The notes beneath the pieces were generated by a model. The model did not search any database. It had not been told where the DNA came from and saw nothing but the letters and a program-made list of their open reading frames with translations. Both the position numbers and the translations under genes were made by a program. A DNA stretch of 64,000 nucleotides from Bacteroidales bacterium UBA5382 (GTDB taxonomy: Bacteria; Bacteroidota; Bacteroidia; Bacteroidales; Dysgonomonadaceae), in NCBI GenBank assembly GCA_002409745.1, contig DHOU01000003.1, positions 1-64,000 on the forward strand, in the 5' to 3' direction. This document shows positions 17,474 to 26,415 of the stretch, piece by piece (the stretch's first letter is position 1; every line of letters starts with the position of its first letter).

Positions 17474-17481
17474 CAAAAGTA
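17474..17481 (-). promoter_or_regulatory. Candidate -7 box of the Spy-like gene
   Basis: On the minus strand TACTTTTG matches TAnnTTTG about 55 nt upstream of the chosen ATG. No clear -33 TTG was found at the usual spacing. Confidence 0.4.
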
Positions 17482-17669
17482 CATAAATGTTTAATCCCGA
17501 AAGAATGTTTATAGGAATATATTTATAATATTATCAGTTGTTTATCGGTTTGTTTAAGGCTTTAGAAAGGATGTTTTTGAAGTTGGTCGATAAAAAAAGG
17601 GCGTTCGTCTATTTCTCCGAAAAATCCGTTTTTGAGTGTATCAAATGGTCACGCTTCTGTAAAAAGGTG

Positions 17670-18566
17670 TCATTTTCGTGTCGGATCGATTTTAATACCG
17701 ATAACAGGACTGGCGCTCTTTCTTTTCGTTAGAGGATTTTCGTTCCAAATAATCCCGGCTTCTATCGCAGTTGTAGGAACAAACCAATATTCAGCCGTTG
17801 CTCCGAAATAGGTTTGAGGGAACATCGGTAAGGGATATAGCGCCGCATTTCGGTTTTGAGAGAGTGGCAATCCTCCGAAAAGATTCATATATACATTCTC
17901 GTATAACATAAAACGTGTATGGGCGTGCAACATTAAGACGTTTTGGTCTATATTATACCGATTGCTTCCCGTTGTCAGATAATTGAGGCCTCCATTGAGT
18001 TGGAAGTAGTCGCCGGGATGATAGCCGAGGTCTAGCGAAGTATTCCATAGCGGCACATTGCCGAAATTGGAATGATAGTCGACATCGCCGTGAAGGGTAA
18101 GCGACGGGGTAAGGGCGTATATTCCTCCGGCGTTCAAGCGATAAAATTGTGCGGTTCCGAACACAGGGCTGGTGACGATTCCTAGGGTGGCGGAGGAGTA
18201 AAGGTTTAAACGGGGAGAGAGATTCAAAAGGGCTCCGGCCATACCGCTTCTGTAGTCAAGAAACTGTTCTGTGGATCCGTATGGCGATATAAAGGAAGGT
18301 TTCTGAAATTGAGGTGTGTTGAGAGAAGAAGGCCTGTTTCCGCTTGCATTGAACAATGCGGTCGGATTAAATTTGTCCATAGGTAATTGCTGCGGCAGAG
18401 GAATAATAAGAGTATCGAGCCCTGCCAATGCCGGATGGAAAGGTAGCGATTGCAGCTGATGCCGTTTGAAACTGTCTTTCTTCTGAACCGTTTCTTGCGA
18501 GAAAGCGGCAAATGACGTCAGCAGCAATCCTGTGAAAAAGAATATATATAACGTGCTGTATTTCAT
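17670..18566 (-). CDS. Predicted outer-membrane beta-barrel protein
   Basis: 298 residues with a signal peptide (IFFFTGLLLTSFAAFSQ). After a proline-rich linker (DTLIIPLPQQLPMDKFNP), residues 100-298 show alternating hydrophobic strands rich in Gly, Tyr and Asn (LSPRLNLYSSATLGIV, LNAGGIYALTPSLTLHGDVD, YFGATAEYWFVPTTAIEAG) as in small barrels. The C-terminus is charged. No specific family recognised; porin or assembly roles are guesses. No close operon partner, since neighbours lie 60 nt and 250 nt away. Confidence 0.6.
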   Translation of the reverse strand: MKYSTLYIFFFTGLLLTSFAAFSQETVQKKDSFKRHQLQSLPFHPALAGLDTLIIPLPQQLPMDKFNPTALFNASGNRPSSLNTPQFQKPSFISPYGSTEQFLDYRSGMAGALLNLSPRLNLYSSATLGIVTSPVFGTAQFYRLNAGGIYALTPSLTLHGDVDYHSNFGNVPLWNTSLDLGYHPGDYFQLNGGLNYLTTGSNRYNIDQNVLMLHAHTRFMLYENVYMNLFGGLPLSQNRNAALYPLPMFPQTYFGATAEYWFVPTTAIEAGIIWNENPLTKRKSASPVIGIKIDPTRK

Positions 18567-18626
18567 AATGACATGCGAGCTGTTTTTATCGGGGACGTCG
18601 CTCGGCTCCCCTGGTTTACCCTATGC

Positions 18627-19262
18627 TCACTTGAATTCGATTACAAACTCTTCTTTGGGGACTCTTACTTTTTTCATAGGCCCCAACCAATCTTTTTCGG
18701 CATCGGCATAACCCACATAGAGTAACGATACACTCTTCAATCCGTACTTGCTCAGTTGCAAGACTTCATCAATCAAATGATTATCAAAACCCTCCGCCGG
18801 AGTAGTGTCGATTTTTAATTCGGCAGCCTGAGCCAAAGCCAATCCTAATGCGATGTAACTTTGCTTGGCGGTATGCACAAAATGCTGTTCTTCCGTTTGC
18901 GAGGCATATAAATTTTTAAGCATATCGGTGTATCTGCCGAAACGCCCTCTCGGTAAATCCCTTTCATCGGTTATTCTGTTATAAGCCGTATCGATACGTT
19001 CGGGCGTATATTTATCCCAAGAGGCAAATATCAACACATGCGAGCAATTAATCATGCATTCGGGATTAAATGCTCCTTTGGAAAGCCTTTCCTTTATCTC
19101 CCGATTCTCTACAACAATCACTTTGAAGGGTTGTAATCCCGAAGAAGTAGGGGCTAAACGTGCAGCTTCTATTATTTTATCTATATTTTCGTTACTTACT
19201 TTCTTTGCCGGATCGTATGCCTTTACAGCATGTCTCCAATTTAAATTCTCTACTAGCGACAT
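18627..19262 (-). CDS. Nitroreductase-family NAD(P)H:FMN oxidoreductase
   Basis: 211 residues, the usual length for NfsB/NfnB-like enzymes. Recognisable parts are NWRHAVKAYDP (FMN phosphate-binding Arg-His region), ARLAPTSSGLQPFKVIVVE, HTAKQSYIALGLALAQAAEL and SLLYVGYADAEKDW near the end. Reduces quinones, nitro compounds or flavins with FMN as cofactor in the cytoplasm. The physiological substrate is undetermined. It stands alone between an outer-membrane protein gene and a TonB receptor gene. Confidence 0.88.
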   Translation of the reverse strand: MSLVENLNWRHAVKAYDPAKKVSNENIDKIIEAARLAPTSSGLQPFKVIVVENREIKERLSKGAFNPECMINCSHVLIFASWDKYTPERIDTAYNRITDERDLPRGRFGRYTDMLKNLYASQTEEQHFVHTAKQSYIALGLALAQAAELKIDTTPAEGFDNHLIDEVLQLSKYGLKSVSLLYVGYADAEKDWLGPMKKVRVPKEEFVIEFK

Positions 19263-19323
19263 ATTTTTAATACTTTCTAATTCAATCTTACGTTAAAACA
19301 TAAACCCCGCCTTTTTGTTTACC

Positions 19324-19351
19324 ATCCGGCACCGGAATTTTTGTGCCGGAT
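19324..19351. terminator. Hairpin between the nitroreductase and receptor genes
   Basis: A perfect 9-bp stem ATCCGGCAC / GTGCCGGAT with a 10-nt loop sits just downstream (minus strand) of the receptor stop at 19371. There is no immediate U-run, so termination is plausible but not certain. Confidence 0.45.
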
Positions 19352-19370
19352 CAATATCAATATCGTTTTT

Positions 19371-21986
19371 TTATAATCCTCCGAAACGGGACGTATCTAT
19401 TTCTTTTTTCTCCTTTTCCTTAAATCCGCCGAAGCGGTAAATGAAGGAGAGGGAAATCTGCCGATTATCTTGGAAGGCATCCAATCGGCTTTTCTGCCCC
19501 ATATAATCGATCTTGGCGGAAGGAGTACGTGTGTTCAAGATATCCCCGGCGTTGAGGATGAGTTTTGCCCGTTCCCTGTCGAATGTCCACGTAAGGCCGG
19601 TCGACAGGTCGCCCGATGCTCCGAGATCGTAAATGCCCTGTATGGCGTTTGGTGTGGAGTAATAGCCGGAAATATTCATTTTTATATCCGGCTTGGAAGA
19701 CAAATCAATATCGCTATTCAATTGAAAATATCCTAATAGAGTCGTCCGGTTGAAGGGAATATCGAAGAACGTATCGTCTTTTTCACGCCAATACAAGCCG
19801 TTGGTAACGAATCGAGAGGAAATCCTCTTGCCGATTGTGAAAGGAATAACAGCTAACAAGCCTGTTTGCCGCTTGAAATCAAAGTTCTGCTCCGTGAATT
19901 CCTGTTGCAGTTTTTCTCGCGACTGATAAGGAAGTTGAATAAAATAATCAGGCGTATAGTCCATAAAAACTCGAAATACATATTTTTGTTTGTAGATATA
20001 AGTGATGCCTGCGTTGTAATTCCTTTGGGGACGTAAATAGGGATTGCCGTAAATAACCCCATAAGCGCTGAAATGATAGACGGAGGGATTAAGACTCCAA
20101 TAGGAAGGGTAATTTTTATCGGATGATAACGAAAATTGGAAGATATGACGGGAGGCCGGCGTATAACTTATATTGAATGACGGAAAGAAAGCCTTGTCAT
20201 TCCAGATCGTACTTTTTTCTTCTTTCGATTCGTTTGTCGCTTTATAAAATTCGGCCGATAACGAAGCTTCCGCCGATAATTTGTCGGAAAGCACACCCGA
20301 TACGCTTGTAAATACATTCCATATCGTTTCATTCTGACGGGTATCGAAAGAAGCCTCTTCGTACTCTAAATCGTTTTTTTTGCCGTCCGACCGGTTTTGC
20401 GTATGCGCCAACGAGTAGTTCACTCCGTAATTTAACTGCCACCGCTTTGTGATGGAATGCTTCTGATGCGCATATAAAAATGTCCGGTGAATGGTTTGTT
20501 TCGAGGATGAAGTTATTTTTTCCCTCTCTGTGGCGGTTGCATCTTGCGGTATATTCAACAAATGATAGTCCGTTTGATTATGATAATAGGTATAATCGCC
20601 GCCAGCAGTCAATCCGAAGCGGGCGGCATAATCACCTTGAATATTGTGTAAAGTGTAAGTGCCATCCGAACCCGTTTGGGTGTCTATCCTTTGGGAAGAG
20701 ATGTCGGTTATCGCTGAGCGGTCGGAACCGTACCGGTCGAAAATGCCTGTATACGACGCATCGACACGGTCTTTATTATCAAACGTATGACTTACTCCCA
20801 TGCGTGTAGTATGCTCGTTATGGGCGTTTTTGCCTTTGCTTGTTTGTCGAATAAGGTGAGCCTGATTTTCCAATGTATGAGTTGCCGAAAGTTCTTCCTT
20901 ACTGAAAACCGGACGATGTTTGTAAGCATATAACAGGTCGACAGTTGTTTTTTTGCCCGGATAAAAAAGGCTTGCCTTGCCGTTTCCACCCGCATCACTT
21001 TTTTGTGCGTATTCACCCGCTATTTCGCCCTGCCATTTATCGGGCGATTCCCCTTCTTCTTTTAGTATAATGTTAATCGCTGCTCCCTTGATATTATATT
21101 GCGGGGGCGCGCTATACATGATTTCGATATCCTCCACACGCGATACAGGCACGCTCTTGAGTAAAGCCGTCAGTTGGTCGTCAGTCATGGAACTCTTCTT
21201 GCCGTTGAGCAATACCGTCATTCCGTTTGCTCCTATAAGCGTGAGCCGTCCGTCTTGTTCCGTGACGCCGGGAATCTCTTTGAGTGCATCATAAGCGTTC
21301 GTTAGCGATTTGTTTTTCAGCAAAGAAGGAATGTGATAGATCAGCCGGCCGTTTTCCACTTTCAGCGCCGGTTGTTGACCTTTCACCACCAGTTCTTCCA
21401 GTATTTGCGTGTCCGTTTTCAGAACAAAATCCCTCACGACCGGCTCCTGCGAATTTGGAGACAGCGATAATTCGGAATGCTCCGTTTTATAACCGATGAA
21501 GGATACTTGTAATTGATATTCTCCCGGTTTTAGATTCGTCAAATGATAATATCCTTGTATATCGCTTACCGCCCCTTGCCGGAAATCAGCAGTATTATTT
21601 GCCGCTACAAGGAAAATATTCGCAAAAGGAACCGGCTCGCCCGCTTCATTCGTAATTCTTCCCAATAAGGCATTTTGCATTGTACGCTCCTCTTTTTTCG
21701 CGATGATAATCAATTCATCGGTTTGCATGATATAGGTCAATCCCGTATTTTTGAGCATCGCATCGAGGATCGTTTTCACGGCGGTATTTTCGGCGTTGAC
21801 CGTTACGCGCAGCTTGTCGGGAACGACTTCGTCGTTATAAAGGATGCGGTAACCGCTGTTTTGTTGAATCTCGGCCAACACGTCCTTGACGGGCTTGTTC
21901 TTGGCCGAAATACTGATTTGCCGGTTTTGTCCCTGCAAGATCAAACAGAATAATAAAAGTAGAGTCGTAAAATAGAGTTTTCGCAT
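19371..21986 (-). CDS. STN-domain TonB-dependent outer-membrane receptor (second of pair)
   Basis: 871 residues from Met at 21986 (MRKLYFTTLLLLFCLILQGQ signal). In order: an STN/secretin-like signalling domain (about residues 20-95, KPVKDVLAEIQQNSGYRILY to MQTDELIII), a carboxypeptidase-regulatory-like beta domain (GEPVPFANIFL), a plug region (LKNKSLTNAYDALKEIPGVT), then an OMP_b-brl_3-type barrel of about 600 residues. The STN domain suggests signalling to FecR, and the gene lies downstream of fecR and a sister receptor. The ligand (siderophore, cofactor or peptide) is unknown. Its STN coding segment is nearly identical in DNA to that of the sister gene. Confidence 0.88.
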   Translation of the reverse strand: MRKLYFTTLLLLFCLILQGQNRQISISAKNKPVKDVLAEIQQNSGYRILYNDEVVPDKLRVTVNAENTAVKTILDAMLKNTGLTYIMQTDELIIIAKKEERTMQNALLGRITNEAGEPVPFANIFLVAANNTADFRQGAVSDIQGYYHLTNLKPGEYQLQVSFIGYKTEHSELSLSPNSQEPVVRDFVLKTDTQILEELVVKGQQPALKVENGRLIYHIPSLLKNKSLTNAYDALKEIPGVTEQDGRLTLIGANGMTVLLNGKKSSMTDDQLTALLKSVPVSRVEDIEIMYSAPPQYNIKGAAINIILKEEGESPDKWQGEIAGEYAQKSDAGGNGKASLFYPGKKTTVDLLYAYKHRPVFSKEELSATHTLENQAHLIRQTSKGKNAHNEHTTRMGVSHTFDNKDRVDASYTGIFDRYGSDRSAITDISSQRIDTQTGSDGTYTLHNIQGDYAARFGLTAGGDYTYYHNQTDYHLLNIPQDATATEREKITSSSKQTIHRTFLYAHQKHSITKRWQLNYGVNYSLAHTQNRSDGKKNDLEYEEASFDTRQNETIWNVFTSVSGVLSDKLSAEASLSAEFYKATNESKEEKSTIWNDKAFFPSFNISYTPASRHIFQFSLSSDKNYPSYWSLNPSVYHFSAYGVIYGNPYLRPQRNYNAGITYIYKQKYVFRVFMDYTPDYFIQLPYQSREKLQQEFTEQNFDFKRQTGLLAVIPFTIGKRISSRFVTNGLYWREKDDTFFDIPFNRTTLLGYFQLNSDIDLSSKPDIKMNISGYYSTPNAIQGIYDLGASGDLSTGLTWTFDRERAKLILNAGDILNTRTPSAKIDYMGQKSRLDAFQDNRQISLSFIYRFGGFKEKEKKEIDTSRFGGL
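21703..21910 (-). repeat. 208-bp near-identical STN-domain repeat, copy 1
   Basis: This segment matches 24319-24526 in 207 of 208 bases by eye (one C/T difference), while flanking receptor sequence is clearly diverged. It encodes most of the STN signalling domain. Confidence 0.9.
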
Positions 21987-22037
21987 TGTTGTCCGTTTCA
22001 AATAAAACCGGTCATTCTCCATGATGAGAATAATCCT

Positions 22038-24611
22038 TTACAATCGTTGAATCTCATTTTCCGCCGCCGATTTGCCCTTGTACGATTTTTTATAATTATT
22101 GAACCGCCAGGTAATGCCGAGACTGAAGGTACGGTTGTCTTGATCTTCGTGTTGCCAAAAATAAATATTGTTGATGCGTCCATGGTAGATATCGATGTCT
22201 TTGCGGAAAATATCTTTGCCTTTGAGATTTACTTGAAGCGCATCGTCGAGGAACGATTTTGTGACGCCCATGTTAAAGATATGGCCTGCACGAAAAGTAA
22301 AAAACTGATAACTCCCCTCGCTCCTGTAAAAATATTCAACATTCAGCAACCATTTATGAGGTAAACGGAAGTCGTTGTTCCATTGAAAAAAATATATTGG
22401 TTTATTTATAATGATATCCCCTTCGATGGAATTGACTTTCTGAATATTTTTCTGAAACATTGCCGTCAAGGAAGGCTCATAGATCCCAAAGCGATTCCGA
22501 AGGTTTAGTTCGCCTGAAAACTGTTGTTGCTTGTCGAAGTTCTTCCAAGTGTTGATGTAAATCTGCGGTTGTTGCGGATTCGTATAAAAATAAGCTCCTA
22601 TAAAATCCTTATTATAGGTATATTGCAGCGAAAGGTAAATAAATCGATACATAAGCGAGTACTGTATCTTGTGGGCTGTTTGCGGCTGCAATTGGGGATT
22701 TCCCTCTTGTTGGGAGAAACGATTGAGGTAATAAGAGTAATTATTCAACCGTCCGAACTGCGGGCGGATAATTCTCTCACCATAATTTATCGATTGCGAA
22801 AGTCCTTTGTGGGTATGGGAAACCGAAAGGCTCGGAAAGAAATCATGATACGTTTTTTGGATATCGTTGTGAGAATTCAACAAATCGTGATATCGATATT
22901 GAACGTTTTCGAAACGCAGTCCCGCATTGATGGTCAGGTTGTTTTTGGTGAAATAATAGGACGCGTATGCTGCGCGTTTGTTTTCCTCCGTTTGCGATTG
23001 TGTATTGTTTCCCTGCTTGCCCTCGTACATCAGCGTGTTGTCGCCCTCCACGCGGCTCCAATCGCCACCTGCCACCAGCGAATGTCCGGATGCGACAATG
23101 TAAGAGAGTTTCGGGCTGACGGCATACACATGATAGGTGCCTTTGTTTCTGTTTAGGGTTTGGGTATCGCCGTAATATTCGGATTTTTCTTCAATATTCT
23201 GATCGCGTTGTGTATACGTACGGGCATAGTCGGCATATAGATCGAATTTGATTTTATCGCTCCACTTTCCGCTGTAATAAGCGTTCAGATGGTGTTGTGT
23301 GTCCTTATCCTTTAAAAGAGAATTTCCCGCTATCTCGGCAAAATATCGATCGTTGGCTTTGATGGTGGAATTGAACGGCGCGGAATCGTCAAAGGAATAG
23401 GTATATCCGTCATACATGAAACCGATATTATGATTTTTGTTGATAGCGTAATCAGCTCCCGCAGAATAAGAAAAATAGGGAATGGAAGAATGAGTAACCA
23501 GCCGGTCGGAATGCTGCCAAAGCGTATCGGTTGTAGCAATTTCGGTAATCATCCATTGAAAGCTTTTTTTTGCGTATTTATCGAAACCGAAGGTTCCGAA
23601 CAAGTTCAATCCATCTTTTTGATAATTGAATTTCAGAGCTTCGCTGTTTCCCCATTTTTGACGTCGCCGCAGTTCGGCATCTACTTGCAACGACCATCCG
23701 TCCGACCGCTTAAGGGTTGTTATCGATAAAACCGCTCCGGCACTCGCGTCGTATTCCGCACCGGGATTCGTATCGAGTTTGATGTCTTTGATGTTCTTCA
23801 CTTCCAATTGTTGTACTTCGTTCATCGAGTGCGCTTTTCGCCCATTGATATAAATGACGGGCATGCCGCCTGTAAAGGATGTGATTTTTCCATCTTTTAT
23901 AATTATGCCCGGAATTTTGCGCAGGACATCCGTCATATTTGTTTCGTGGCTGAGGATGGAGTTTGCCACGTCGGTTACCAATGCGCCGTTATCAAGCTTG
24001 AAAAGCGGACGGTTCCCTATAACCGATACTTCACTTAAGAATTTACTTTCGGGTGTTAACCGGATGCGCCCTACGGTATTCTGCGTTACGTGCCGATGCG
24101 CTTTTTCATATCCCAAATAAGAGATTTGCAGCAAACAAGGCGCATCGGTTTGCCGGCTTAAAGAAAAACCGCCGTTAGCGCTGGTGCTTACCCCCGCTAT
24201 AAATACGGAATCGGGCAGGGACAATAAAACGACACTCGCAAAAGGCAAAGGATCATCGTTTTCATCCGCTACCATACCGGTAATGTCGGAAGAATTTTGC
24301 CCATATTCTTTTTTGGTAATGATAATCAATTCATCGGTTTGCATGATATAGGTCAATCCCGTATTTTTGAGCATCGCATCGAGGATCGTTTTCACGGCGG
24401 TATTTTCGGCGTTGACCGTTACGCGCAGCTTGTCGGGAACGACTTCGTCGTTATAAAGGATGCGGTAACCGCTGTTTTGTTGAATTTCGGCCAACACGTC
24501 CTTGACGGGCTTGTTCTTGGCCGAAAGGGAAACCTGTTTGTTTTGCGCCTGCAAAGGAAAAATCGTAACTAAAAGTACGATCAGCGTAAGATGTTTCAGA
24601 TAATCCTTCAT
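22038..24611 (-). CDS. STN-domain TonB-dependent outer-membrane receptor (first of pair)
   Basis: 857 residues. It has a signal peptide (IVLLVTIFPLQAQ), an STN domain (residues 24-100) almost identical to the next receptor, a CarboxypepD_reg-like domain (DPLPFASVVLLSLPDS), a plug-like segment (TNMTDVLRKIPGIIIKDGK, then FTGGMPVIYINGRK) and an OMP_b-brl_3 barrel to the end. It starts 9 nt after the fecR stop, so it is co-transcribed with the anti-sigma factor. Expected role: uptake of a specific ligand and signal transfer through the STN domain to FecR. The barrel is quite different from its neighbour's, so the two probably have different ligands or form a pair. Confidence 0.88.
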   Translation of the reverse strand: MKDYLKHLTLIVLLVTIFPLQAQNKQVSLSAKNKPVKDVLAEIQQNSGYRILYNDEVVPDKLRVTVNAENTAVKTILDAMLKNTGLTYIMQTDELIIITKKEYGQNSSDITGMVADENDDPLPFASVVLLSLPDSVFIAGVSTSANGGFSLSRQTDAPCLLQISYLGYEKAHRHVTQNTVGRIRLTPESKFLSEVSVIGNRPLFKLDNGALVTDVANSILSHETNMTDVLRKIPGIIIKDGKITSFTGGMPVIYINGRKAHSMNEVQQLEVKNIKDIKLDTNPGAEYDASAGAVLSITTLKRSDGWSLQVDAELRRRQKWGNSEALKFNYQKDGLNLFGTFGFDKYAKKSFQWMITEIATTDTLWQHSDRLVTHSSIPYFSYSAGADYAINKNHNIGFMYDGYTYSFDDSAPFNSTIKANDRYFAEIAGNSLLKDKDTQHHLNAYYSGKWSDKIKFDLYADYARTYTQRDQNIEEKSEYYGDTQTLNRNKGTYHVYAVSPKLSYIVASGHSLVAGGDWSRVEGDNTLMYEGKQGNNTQSQTEENKRAAYASYYFTKNNLTINAGLRFENVQYRYHDLLNSHNDIQKTYHDFFPSLSVSHTHKGLSQSINYGERIIRPQFGRLNNYSYYLNRFSQQEGNPQLQPQTAHKIQYSLMYRFIYLSLQYTYNKDFIGAYFYTNPQQPQIYINTWKNFDKQQQFSGELNLRNRFGIYEPSLTAMFQKNIQKVNSIEGDIIINKPIYFFQWNNDFRLPHKWLLNVEYFYRSEGSYQFFTFRAGHIFNMGVTKSFLDDALQVNLKGKDIFRKDIDIYHGRINNIYFWQHEDQDNRTFSLGITWRFNNYKKSYKGKSAAENEIQRL
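24319..24526 (-). repeat. 208-bp near-identical STN-domain repeat, copy 2
   Basis: Partner of 21703-21910. Identity begins and ends abruptly at the same codons in both receptor genes. Confidence 0.9.
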
Positions 24612-24620
24612 GATTGTTTT

Positions 24621-25631
24621 TTACTTTATAATTACCTGCCGGCCTTCCATCTTGTAGGTGAACGGATAGGATTGTTTGAGTGCGTCGAGCATCTGCTCCA
24701 GCGTTTCGCTTTTAATGCTGCCTGTAAACCGCTGATCGGAGAGTTGCGGTTTGTCTATCCGGATGGAGACGTTATACCGGCCTTCCATCAGCTTAACCAG
24801 ATCGCCGAATTTTTGCTTCCTGAATACCAGCGCACCCTTCAGCCATTGCGTTTCGGGAAGGATGCTGTCGTTTGCCGGAATCAAATCACGGATCACGTAA
24901 TTACTGTCCGTTACGAATGTTCCTTTGTCGCGCACCACGATTTTTTGATTCGGTTTCAGCAACACTTCCTTGGCTCCCCGGCGTTTCTCCTTCACCTCTA
25001 CCGATCCGCGGACAAGGGCTACCTCTATCTCTTCTGCGCGTGCGCTGACATTAAACGCCGTCCCCTTCACGGTTATATCCACGTCGCCGGCAGAAACGAC
25101 GAGCGGAACCGCGGCATTGCGTGCGACATCGAAAAAGGCTTCCCCCGTAAGAGCGATCCTTCGTTTGCCGGTTCCGAATCGGGCGTTGTGTGCGAGACGC
25201 GAATGCTTGCCGAGCCACACCTGCGTGCCGTCGTCCAATACCGCGTATAGATTTTCGTTGCCCGCTTCGATCGCTTCACTGTACAAGTTCTCCGAAGGCA
25301 GATATCGATAACCGATGATACTTAATCCGATGAGGATTGCTACCGAAGCGACAATACGCGCCCAAACAGGGATGATGCGCCGGGAATGGGACTGAGAGTA
25401 GGGTTGATGCACGTCTGCATTCTCGATTCGATGCCATACTTCATCCAGCTTGGCATCGAGATCGGCGGGAATACCCGAAGCCTTTTTTTCCATAAAAACG
25501 TGGATCTCGTCGTATATCTTTTTCAGTCGGCGATCCTGCGCGAGTATCTCTTGCAATTCTTTCCGTTCCTTGTCGGATAGATTGCCGCCGAGTTCTTTCG
25601 ACACCAATGCGGAAAATGTATTTTTTGTCAT
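24621..25631 (-). CDS. FecR-type transmembrane anti-sigma factor
   Basis: 336 residues from ATG 25631 (MTKNTFSALV); the longer frame starts inside the upstream promoter-like element. A cytoplasmic N-terminal domain (residues 1-85) is followed by one membrane helix (about 88-108, IPVWARIVASVAILIGLSII), then the FecR periplasmic domain with DDGTQVWLGKHSRL, ALTGEAFFDVARN and KGTAFNVSA, and a C-terminal STN-like domain (FGDLVKLMEGRYNVSI). It would hold the ECF sigma factor until a receptor reports ligand. It heads the fecR-receptor-receptor operon. Its sigma factor is probably the one at 26972-27574, 1.3 kb away beyond an inserted cassette. Confidence 0.9.
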   Translation of the reverse strand: MTKNTFSALVSKELGGNLSDKERKELQEILAQDRRLKKIYDEIHVFMEKKASGIPADLDAKLDEVWHRIENADVHQPYSQSHSRRIIPVWARIVASVAILIGLSIIGYRYLPSENLYSEAIEAGNENLYAVLDDGTQVWLGKHSRLAHNARFGTGKRRIALTGEAFFDVARNAAVPLVVSAGDVDITVKGTAFNVSARAEEIEVALVRGSVEVKEKRRGAKEVLLKPNQKIVVRDKGTFVTDSNYVIRDLIPANDSILPETQWLKGALVFRKQKFGDLVKLMEGRYNVSIRIDKPQLSDQRFTGSIKSETLEQMLDALKQSYPFTYKMEGRQVIIK

Positions 25632-25653
25632 AGTCTTTTGTCGTTTATAGTAA

Positions 25654-25682
25654 GGACACACCGTATCGGGAAAATACGTAGT
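25654..25682 (-). promoter_or_regulatory. ECF-type promoter-like element upstream of fecR
   Basis: On the minus strand CTACGTATTTTCCCG, 7 nt, then GTGTCC, ending about 23 nt before the fecR ATG. The same 15-mer, spacing and GTGTCC occur upstream of fecI at 27598-27626. Probably the autoregulated promoter recognised by this sigma factor. Confidence 0.6.
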
Positions 25683-25742
25683 CATCTACGATTTTTTTGA
25701 TACATATATTAGGGAGAGTCCTTCGAAAAGTCCCGATAAAAG

Positions 25743-25773
25743 TTGTATGATATATCTACTTTTTATATATTTG
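25743..25773 (+). promoter_or_regulatory. Promoter of the higB-higA cassette
   Basis: TTG at 25743-25745, 20-bp spacer and TATATTTG at 25766-25773: a full Bacteroidota -33/-7 pair. The higB ATG lies only 4 nt after the -7 box, so the transcript would have almost no leader. Confidence 0.55.
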
Positions 25774-25777
25774 CGGC

Positions 25778-26119
25778 ATGAAAAGGAAAATTATTGCTTT
25801 TGGAGAGTATTACCATACTTTTTTGCATTCATTGTCCGATAAAGAACAATTGAAAGTGAGATACGTGTTATCTTTACTTGAAACCCAAGACCGATTGCCT
25901 GTCAAATTTATCAGATATATAAGAGATAATTTATACGAATTACGAATAACCTATGATGGCAAGATATTCCGCTTGTTCTTTATTTTTGACGACGATAAAC
26001 TAATAGTCCTTTTTAATGGGTTTCGGAAGAAATCACAAAAAACGCCTAAGGGCGAAATAGAGAAAGCATTAAAAATTAAAGTAATTTATTATGAACAAAA
26101 AAGAATTCGAAATACATGA
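25778..26119 (+). CDS. HigB/RelE-superfamily toxin (phage Gp49-like)
   Basis: 113 residues. KVRYVLSLLETQDRLPVKFIRYI, then NLYELRITYDGKIFRLFFIF and VLFNGFRKKSQKTPKGEIEKAL match the HigB/Gp49 branch of RelE-fold mRNA interferases, with the basic/aromatic residues (R, F, K) on the last strands. It would cleave mRNA on the ribosome and be neutralised by the HTH protein encoded just downstream. The antitoxin ATG overlaps the last 29 nt of this gene, a toxin-first order typical of HigBA. The module lies on the opposite strand to the flanking fecR and fecI genes. Confidence 0.85.
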   Translation: MKRKIIAFGEYYHTFLHSLSDKEQLKVRYVLSLLETQDRLPVKFIRYIRDNLYELRITYDGKIFRLFFIFDDDKLIVLFNGFRKKSQKTPKGEIEKALKIKVIYYEQKRIRNT

Positions 26120-26396
26120 CATTAGTGCAGAGTTGGAGAAAGAATATGGCGCTCACGGCACTCCCGAGCGGGCCGAGTTCGATGAGAGAGCGTACGCTTT
26201 TTATACCGGGCAAGTGATTTTAGACGCCCGTAAAAGCGAGAAGATGACGCAAACTGAACTTGCCGAACGCCTCGGCGTACACAAATCCTATATTTCTAAA
26301 GTCGAAAACGGCGTAGTCAACCCCAGCGTGGGATTCTTTTACCGAATCATGAACGCTTTGGGTTTGCAAGTCGAAATCAACAAAAGGATGGGGTAA
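26091..26396 (+). CDS. HigA-like HTH antitoxin (Xre family)
   Basis: 101 residues with a C-terminal HTH_3/Xre domain: DARKSEKMTQTELAERLGVH, then KSYISKVENGVVNPSVGFFY and RIMNALGLQVEI. The N-terminal 40 residues (ELEKEYGAHGTPERAEFDER) probably bind the toxin. Overlap with the toxin gene supports coupled expression, and the HTH would autorepress the promoter at 25743. Order and domains fit HigBA. Confidence 0.88.
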   Translation: MNKKEFEIHDISAELEKEYGAHGTPERAEFDERAYAFYTGQVILDARKSEKMTQTELAERLGVHKSYISKVENGVVNPSVGFFYRIMNALGLQVEINKRMG

Positions 26397-26415
26397 CGAA
26401 TGTGCCGATGTACGA

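Noticed and set aside
17538-17732. 64-codon plus-strand frame between the Spy-like and outer-membrane protein genes
   Set aside because: No start signal or recognisable features, and its 3' end overlaps the real minus-strand gene.
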